From: Endotrypanum monterogeii
Taxonomy: Eukaryota > Euglenozoa > Kinetoplastea > Trypanosomatida > Trypanosomatidae
Direction: 5' to 3'
Assembly (NCBI GenBank): GCA_000333855.2
Contig: CM007347.1
Coordinates: 936,930 to 978,369 of the forward strand
DNA length: 41,440 bases
In this document: positions 35,667-41,440 of the stretch, piece after piece
How the letters are laid out: each line of letters begins with the position of its first letter
Position numbering within the stretch: position 1 is the first letter of the stretch
Position numbers and translations under genes: made by a program
Notes under the pieces: generated by a model
Told to the model about the DNA's origin: nothing
The model's input: the letters and a program-made list of their open reading frames with translations, nothing else
The model's database searches: none

Positions 35667-35927
35667 CTACCTCGGCAATGCAGCATCGAGCTTGGAAACT
35701 TGCTCATGTGAACCCATAAAACGCGGAGACTCCCGTACATTTACCCTTAAGGAAGACGCACCCTGCCAACAATGCCGATCGATGATTTGGCAAACATTCA
35801 CTTCCAAAAATGCCGAGAAGACTCCAGCCATCTCATGTGTACTGATACCGCCGCCGCGAATCAATTTCAAAGCTTGAAAAACAGCTGCTGCAGTGAATAA
35901 GTAGAAGTGCCGAAGAGGACAAAACAT
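35667..35927 (-). CDS. possible small protein, 86 aa (doubtful)
   Basis: Last minus-strand frame before the gene-free region. It begins with ATG at 35927, runs through AAAVFQALKLIRGGGISTHE and AFLEVNVCQIID and stops at 35667. The helix-forming middle looks more protein-like than the shadows around it. A pyrimidine stretch and AG (cttctacttattcactgcAG) lies inside the frame near 35890, so an mRNA spliced there would start at a later ATG. A plus-strand frame covers the same bases, so neither can be proved. It could be a broken or very short gene. Confidence 0.25.
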   Translation of the reverse strand: MFCPLRHFYLFTAAAVFQALKLIRGGGISTHEMAGVFSAFLEVNVCQIIDRHCWQGASSLRVNVRESPRFMGSHEQVSKLDAALPR

Positions 35928-38054
35928 AAGACCAACCCACCTTGCCAACCACACCTCCAGGATAAGGTTTCACCACCCCAAACGGAAAAAAGACCAGCGA
36001 CCTCTTCACTCACCCCGCAGAAAAGGGAGGTGAGGAGCCAGGCATCTAGATTCTCTTGTCTTCTTCATGTCGCCAACTTTTTAGTATTTGTTTCTGATTG
36101 CTTTCTTTCGCAAGGAACACTTTTATTCCCTTCACCTCATGCGGAAGAAGAATAGCAGCACCAAACACCCCCAAGCAAAGTTGTAATCACGCACATCAAA
36201 CCTAGAAAAAACACGCGTTCCATGCGCCTGATGAGCTTCCAACCCACCACCTGACCTTTCATCGACCTTACTCAAACGCGCCCCTTTATCGACCGAAGTT
36301 CTACAGGGGCAAGGGCAAGGAGCCCCTTTGATTTCGACCCGGCGCGCCACAAAGCGCCAATGGAAAAGGCCCCCCCCCGATTCGCCCCCCGGGAAAAGAT
36401 CCCCCCCCCCCAACGAACGCCCTTGAAAAAACCCATGACCCAACCCCAGGCAACCTTTCGAGGAAAAGACGCCAAAAACACCCGACCTAGGAAACCGCCA
36501 CGATAACGATGTTTGCGGGGACAAATTTCTTTCGTGAAACACAACACTGGTCGTGCGTCAACCTCCGTGAAACTAAAATGAACCCGAGCACCCGACAACA
36601 GGCTGCAACCCATCAGCAATGAGCATGCAGACCCGCCCACCACAAGCCGCGCACTTCCAGTTTACGGCCACACGAAATCGACACACCAAAGATACCGATT
36701 CCAGACCCCATCAAACAGGCCCCAAGGCAAAACGCTGCCACCAAAAAAAAACAATCGCCAGAAAAAAAAACACCTAGAGGAATGTCCAGGCAGAACGCGT
36801 GCCCCCAACCACTGCCAAGGGGCCAGCATTTCAGAACCTTTCATGCCTCCTACAAGGCCACCGGCTCTTCCCGCAAAGGCCATTTTGGCAGCCGCCTCCC
36901 ACCCACCAAACCTGGAGCACCCATTCGCACAAGCAGATTTTTCCGGCGGTCCGAACCGCACCGCAAGCCAGCGAGGGTCGGAAACACCACGACCATGCTG
37001 GCGCCAAATCATCCATTCCCCATTTGAGAATGACTCCTTAGTCCAAGAAAAAAAAAAATCGTCTAGACGAAGTTTTCCTGCGATCCAGAATAATCATTAG
37101 AGCAAGACCCGGCTGCGCAAAATGGAAAAGCAGATAGGCAATATATATATTTGCACTACCTTCGACTGCTCCTCCTCAAAATTTTCATATTTGAGTTTAG
37201 AATAGGAACAGGCATGAACCAGAACAAATGGAAACTGCGAGAGCTTTTTCTCAGCGTCCCAGGCGGTTACCAACGCAGAGGTTCGAAACCATGACGATCG
37301 CCTGCAGGTACCTTTTACTGTTGAACCTTAACCAATTCCTTTAAGAATCGGGGGCTTCCTCTATCGGTTCTTTCTGATGAAAAGGGCCCACAGGAGCTGC
37401 CCTTTTGAATAGAAAAGACAACGGCTTGGGAACCTTCGGGTTCTATCTTGGGCGTCTGGCCTGCAGACCCCCCCCCGCCCGCCAGCCCGCGACAGCCCCC
37501 GCTGCCCGGGCTTGCCGCGGCTGGCCGGGGGGCCGCAAAACCCCCGCGCCCCACCCCGGGGGCAGATTCCAACAACACGCAAGAGAGGGCCCCCCCCCCC
37601 CAGAGAGCAACCGACGCCGCCACGAGATCCCCGCGCCGCGGGGAATCGGCCACATCGCCCGCCAGCAGAATGATTTTTTTTTTTTGAAAATGCCCACATT
37701 TGCGATTCGAGGTGCTCTCGGATGGAAAAGGGTGGGGGGTGTTCCGGGGGTATTTGTTTTTTTGGGTGGTTTGCGGGCGTTTTCGGGCTGGCTTTGGGTG
37801 TTCGGGTGGGGTTACGCCGGGCTCCCGTGGCGGGCCGTGGGCGGTTTTGTGTGGGCCCCCGCCCGGCCGCGACCGCCGGCGTGGCCCCGGGCCCGAGGCC
37901 CCCCGACACCACAAAGGGGCCGCAACGACCGGCCAGAAACCCATGCCGCCGGGAACACGCGCCACCGGGTTCGGGAGCGGGGACGGCCGGCGCCCCCATG
38001 CCTTGCCACCGCGGCGGAAGTACTTTTGGTTCTAAGGAAGGCCTCGATCATGAA

Positions 38055-38093
38055 GCGCTAAGAGAAACTTAGCGCATGCAGAAGCCTAGGCTT
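38055..38093. repeat. perfect hairpin followed by a 12-bp palindrome
   Basis: gcgctaag (38055-38062) and cttagcgc (38068-38075) form an 8-bp stem with a 5-nt loop. Seven bases further on, aagcctaggctt (38082-38093) is a perfect palindrome. Both sit at the right edge of the strongest GC-rich island. Confidence 0.85.
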
Positions 38094-38163
38094 GGAGTTG
38101 ATGGCATATCACTTTTTTTTTTCTTTTGGGTAACCTGGCGGCGCCTTCGTTGCAGGGATAATG

Positions 38164-38184
38164 GGGCAAGCCCCGTGCTTGCCC
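38164..38184. repeat. 7-bp stem hairpin
   Basis: gggcaag (38164-38170) pairs with cttgccc (38178-38184) around a 7-nt loop. It lies within the gene-free region, about 80 bp from the preceding hairpin and palindrome. Confidence 0.75.
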
Positions 38185-41100
38185 AAAGAAAAAAGAAAGC
38201 GCCAGCCACACCCCCAGCATCAGATGGGGTGGTTTGTGCGGGGGGGGGGGGCGGATGGATCCGGCCGCCCTGGGTTGCCGCTTTCCCGTTGGATGGTGGT
38301 TTTGGGGTTTTCGGCGTTACGCCGAAATGCCGGTGGGGACTGGCGGCCGCTTTTCCCGGGGGCCCCGTATCCCAGCGGGGTATTCGAGAGAAATCGCGAA
38401 ACCATGGCGGCCACACCGAAAAACCCGCAGAGCCACTTGAAGCAGCAATGAGAATAGTGCGCGCGAGGGGATACACAAGACCAAGTTTCGTGAAAACGGA
38501 CGGCGGTTGGTGACAAGGGCTCGTTCGATTATTGCTTATGTTGTTGGAGAGGATGAGGGCAACTCTTAAGAAGCAAATGCAAAGTGAGCTTAATATATGT
38601 ACTATCAACAATTTTTCGCAGACTTATCAGTAAGGATGAACATACAAAAAAAAATGGACACAGAGCACTCGTATCAACACAAATGGCGCCAGTCGATGTA
38701 CTCTGATCCGGGTGCCAACCACTGGTGGCAGGAGGTAGGTAGAGAAATAAGGTGGCGACAATGGATTTGGGAAACGGGCGAAATGAAGCAGACGACCGAG
38801 CTGACGCAGCCGGCCGCAACGAGGAATCCCTGATACCGACGACCACTTGCGCAAATACACGCCAGGGCAAATGCAGCCACCTCAAAAAGAGAATCTTTCA
38901 CGAGAGGTTTATGAATAGAAGGAAAAAGAGCTTTGCGATTACGTGCAACTGCGGGGTAAAGAAACCGGAAAATTTGTGCCCAGATACGCTCCAAAAACAG
39001 AAAATAATAAGATAAGCTTCGAATAATAAAAGTAACCTCTTCCAATTACCTGAATCAGAGAAGTGCTAAAATCATTTCAAACCCGGGGGACTTTTAGCCG
39101 GGAGATATGTAAACGGAATTACCATAACAAAGACTTTATAATCATTCGCATCCCCCGCTCCAGAGAAACGGCTACCTGAACTCAAGGTAACTCTTTTGGA
39201 ACATCTGCACAAAAACAATTATAGATTGAAAAAAAAAATAGTATAGTTTCACCTGCTGTGTTCGCGAAAAGTTTGAGGTCCTTAAATGAAGCTTTCCGGC
39301 GACGCCATATCCTCCTGCTAATTCATGGCATCCGCGCATAGGAAACCGTTTCCACCACATGCATGGATCGGTGAAAGGAGGTGGTTATTTTAAAAAAAAA
39401 AACGGACAAAATGAAAGCAGAGGACTTATAATCCCCTTCCGGATTCAACTGGTAAGATTAACAGGGGTTTGGTTTACGGCGGCATGTTGGCTTGGAGCTT
39501 TTGCCCATTTGACGGTGGGCATTCGTTTTGGGCCTTTTTGCAACATTGCAGTTCATCCAATCATAGGAAGGATTTAAATGAGTCTTCCGGGCATCAGAGG
39601 ACCCGCACGTTACCTTTTTACCATTTGATGCCTCCTGGAATCAAACGAAAATTCGTTGGAATGGTAATAATATTAAGGTACTCCCTGGGGAGTGGGTGGC
39701 ATTCCCGAGGTCGCCCGCACAGAAAGAAAGCGTGTTATTTATCAACTCCGGTATGGGTGTTCCTTACCGATTCTTACATGTCGTGGGTTATTCAATGAAA
39801 GATTAATTCTCGTCCCTTGTGGGCTTTTAGTGCAGATTACTGTTGGCAGATTGTGTAAAAAAAACATCGCTGTACATGTTTTACAGCTTTCAATCGGTAA
39901 AAGAAAAATTGCACTTTCACCATATTAAAAAAAACAATGTGCCTGCCAGGCTGCTGGTGAATCGTCTGCTCAATACAAAAGGAGGTGTTGCCGTTGAGGG
40001 TTTTTTCTTCTAGAATATAGCCAAAGCTTCCCGTGGGGAGGGAAAGGGGGGGAATTGGTTTCAGAAAAGTTTTTTCGGGTTTCGCGGCCGTGGTTGGGGG
40101 ATTTACGGTGGGGGTTTCGTGCGCGGTCTGTGGCGGGGCGGTTTGGCGCTGTGTGTGTGTTGCGGCTGGTGGTGTGTTGCGCTTTCCGCTTTGTTTTCGC
40201 CCTGGTGGGTGGGTGGGCTTTCGCGTTCGCCGGGGGTTTCCGGCACTACCCTGTTTGCGGGCCGCGCCGGGGGGCCTGGGGTCTTCTCACCTATCAGGGC
40301 CGGCGTGGTGCCCCTCGAAAAAGCAGAACCAACTACGCTGTCGAGTTGCCAGTGAAAAAAAATGAGCCCACCGAATGTTCATGTTGTTGTGAAGAATTTG
40401 CCATGACTTCCACATCCTGCCCCGTTGCGTGGGTGTTGTGCGGAAAGGGGGTCAAGAAAACCCCTTCCCTCTTGGTAGTTCAACCCTCAGGGATTCAAAT
40501 AATGGGTGTTACGCGCTCTAGGGAAGCGAAAAACTATCCACACAGCAACTGGATGGCTACCCTATGTTCTATAGTATATCCTAAAAAACTGAAAAACTTA
40601 ATCTGCAGCATACTCGGTGATATTTTATTTGGAAAAGTCTCATTTAATTTGAGCACACATTCAACTTCCCGAGGATAAAAATGAGAAGTATTGCTCTTCC
40701 TTCGCATCTCAGCGTTTATCCGACCTGTGCCGATGAGGGAAAGAGCGAAGGCTTCTCCCAAAGATCAGCACTCTATACAAAAGAACCGATAACTCAAAAA
40801 ACCCTCTATTCCTCATTTTTTTTCAGCAACGCTAGCGGCGGCGTGGGTTCGCTTTGCCACCTATTATGGAAGTACCCCCTACTTAACCCATTTACTCTCA
40901 CGACAAGGAATGAATCATCTGCTAGCCGCCCGCTCATTTGGAGCAACCAACTTTGATCTTTACTCGGCCTGATGAGAAACACCGCGCCGCCAAGAGGATT
41001 TTCTCGAGGATAGATCATTTACAACTGAAACCCTTTCATGCAAAAACTTTAAAACTTCCTTTCCATTTAAAGCAACACCAGGGTTTTCTCATTCCTTTGG

Positions 41101-41360
41101 TTCTGCACTTTTAACTCGATGGAACTTATACAAATAAGACCTGACTCTACGGAACCCCAATGCAAAAAGATTCCACAGCTTTCCTCGGTAGCGCCAATCC
41201 ATCACTTGACAATTCCAGAATGCAGATATTCCTTTACCTTCGTCTTTCGGAGTACATCGTACGGCTTTGAGACTCACGTTTCGGAACATTTCCGTCCCTA
41301 TTGCACTTTAAACTTCAATACGAGCGATCCCGGAAACCAGTATAGCATATCCTCGCATGT

Positions 41361-41440
41361 GTTACCCATCGTGGTGCCAGCATCGCGGTGAAGCACTCCA
41401 GTATGCAATTCCTTCCATTTGTTACCCATGGTGGTGCCAG
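41361..41440. repeat. two units of a 60-bp tandem repeat at the window edge
   Basis: gttacccatcgtggtgccag at 41361-41380 recurs at 41421-41440 with one mismatch, exactly 60 bp apart. The 10 bases before each unit are also partly alike. The second unit ends at the last base of the window, so the array may continue outside it. Confidence 0.7.

Larger units (their letters stand above)
35928..41440. other. 5.5-kb gene-free region of alternating base composition
   Basis: No frame on either strand has gene-like protein sequence. The longer frames (around 36.1-36.6 and 37.3-38.6 kb) only reflect GC-rich composition, giving Pro/Gly/Arg-rich translations in several frames at once. GC-rich islands with long C- or G-runs (about 36.2-36.6, 37.44-38.03, 38.22-38.43 and 40.03-40.32 kb) are separated by AT-rich stretches. 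There are no telomere hexamers and no tRNA that I could find. It lies upstream of the whole array, so it may be the transcription start region, subtelomeric DNA, or poorly resolved assembly sequence. Confidence 0.6.

Noticed and set aside
36350..36420. C/A-rich sequence considered as degenerate telomeric repeat.
   Set aside because: There is no tandem CCCTAA or TTAGGG anywhere in the window. The runs are plain C homopolymers.
37279..37291. A stretch reading ggttcgaaacc resembles the B box of a tRNA gene.
   Set aside because: The bases on either side do not form the 5-bp T-stem, and no A box or acceptor stem is found at the right distance on either strand.
37315..38072. Overlapping frames of 180-218 codons on both strands.
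   Set aside because: They exist in several frames at once because the DNA is extremely GC-rich and stop-poor. Their translations are Pro/Gly/Arg-rich without any domain, and long homopolymers cross them.
40033..40678. A 207-codon plus-strand frame in the right flank.
   Set aside because: The first half only reflects G/T-rich composition and the second half changes character where the base composition changes. No motif or plausible start context is present.
1..41440. CRISPR arrays, bacterial operons and riboswitches.
   Set aside because: Nothing resembles them. Gene organisation and splice signals are eukaryotic and trypanosomatid in type.

Overview
The window reads as nuclear DNA of a trypanosomatid, probably from the Leishmania/Leptomonas/Crithidia side of the family. 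The evidence is as follows. The recognisable genes lack introns and all lie on the minus strand, in one unbroken polycistronic array. Most are preceded on the sense strand by a polypyrimidine tract followed by an AG, the signature of spliced-leader trans-splicing acceptors. The gaps between genes are long (0.4-2.1 kb) and full of CA/TG, TA and poly-purine microsatellites. The proteins carry long Ser/Ala/Gly/Pro-rich insertions. The genus is an inference, not a reading.

Layout, in order of transcription (right to left). About 35.9-41.4 kb has no convincing gene. It alternates very GC-rich islands (around 36.2-36.6, 37.4-38.0, 38.2-38.4 and 40.0-40.3 kb) with AT-rich stretches, and ends in two units of a 60-bp tandem repeat that run into the window edge. 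This could be subtelomeric or the upstream boundary where transcription of the array begins. The array then runs: a possible small ORF (35667-35927); an unrecognised 417-aa protein (33952-35205); a 160-aa coiled-coil protein (33165-33647); the YchF/OLA1 P-loop ATPase (31601-32779); a PP2C phosphatase (30048-30989); a multi-pass membrane protein (28390-29130); a MORN-repeat protein (26922-27470); transcription elongation factor SPT5 (23952-26054); a divergent acyl-CoA oxidase-like protein (20542-22839); a protein with a C-terminal PH domain (17035-18711); a low-complexity coiled-coil protein (13191-15320); a 1120-aa orphan (7694-11056); an EMG1/NEP1-like SPOUT protein with an RGG-rich N-terminus (5784-6998); a UVRAG/VPS38-like protein (2291-4585); and a 90-aa conserved-looking small protein (1146-1418). 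The genes do not form one pathway, which is normal for trypanosomatid arrays, where regulation is mostly post-transcriptional.

Mobile DNA. Two 360-bp copies of one element, differing at only 3 positions, lie in the same orientation in two different 3' intergenic regions (19123-19482 and 27763-28122). Their size and placement recall the short SIDER-type retroposons of Leishmania 3'UTRs. Both contain complementary arms in the order A-B-A'-B', which would allow a pseudoknot.

Most notable points: the recent 3'UTR retroposon pair and its possible pseudoknot; the EMG1-like protein that keeps the RNA-side signature but has lost the glycine-rich cofactor loop; the UVRAG/VPS38 candidate; the acyl-CoA oxidase homologue without recognisable active-site or PTS1 signatures; and the structured, gene-free right end. 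No search or folding program was run. Homology calls rest on motifs recognised by eye.
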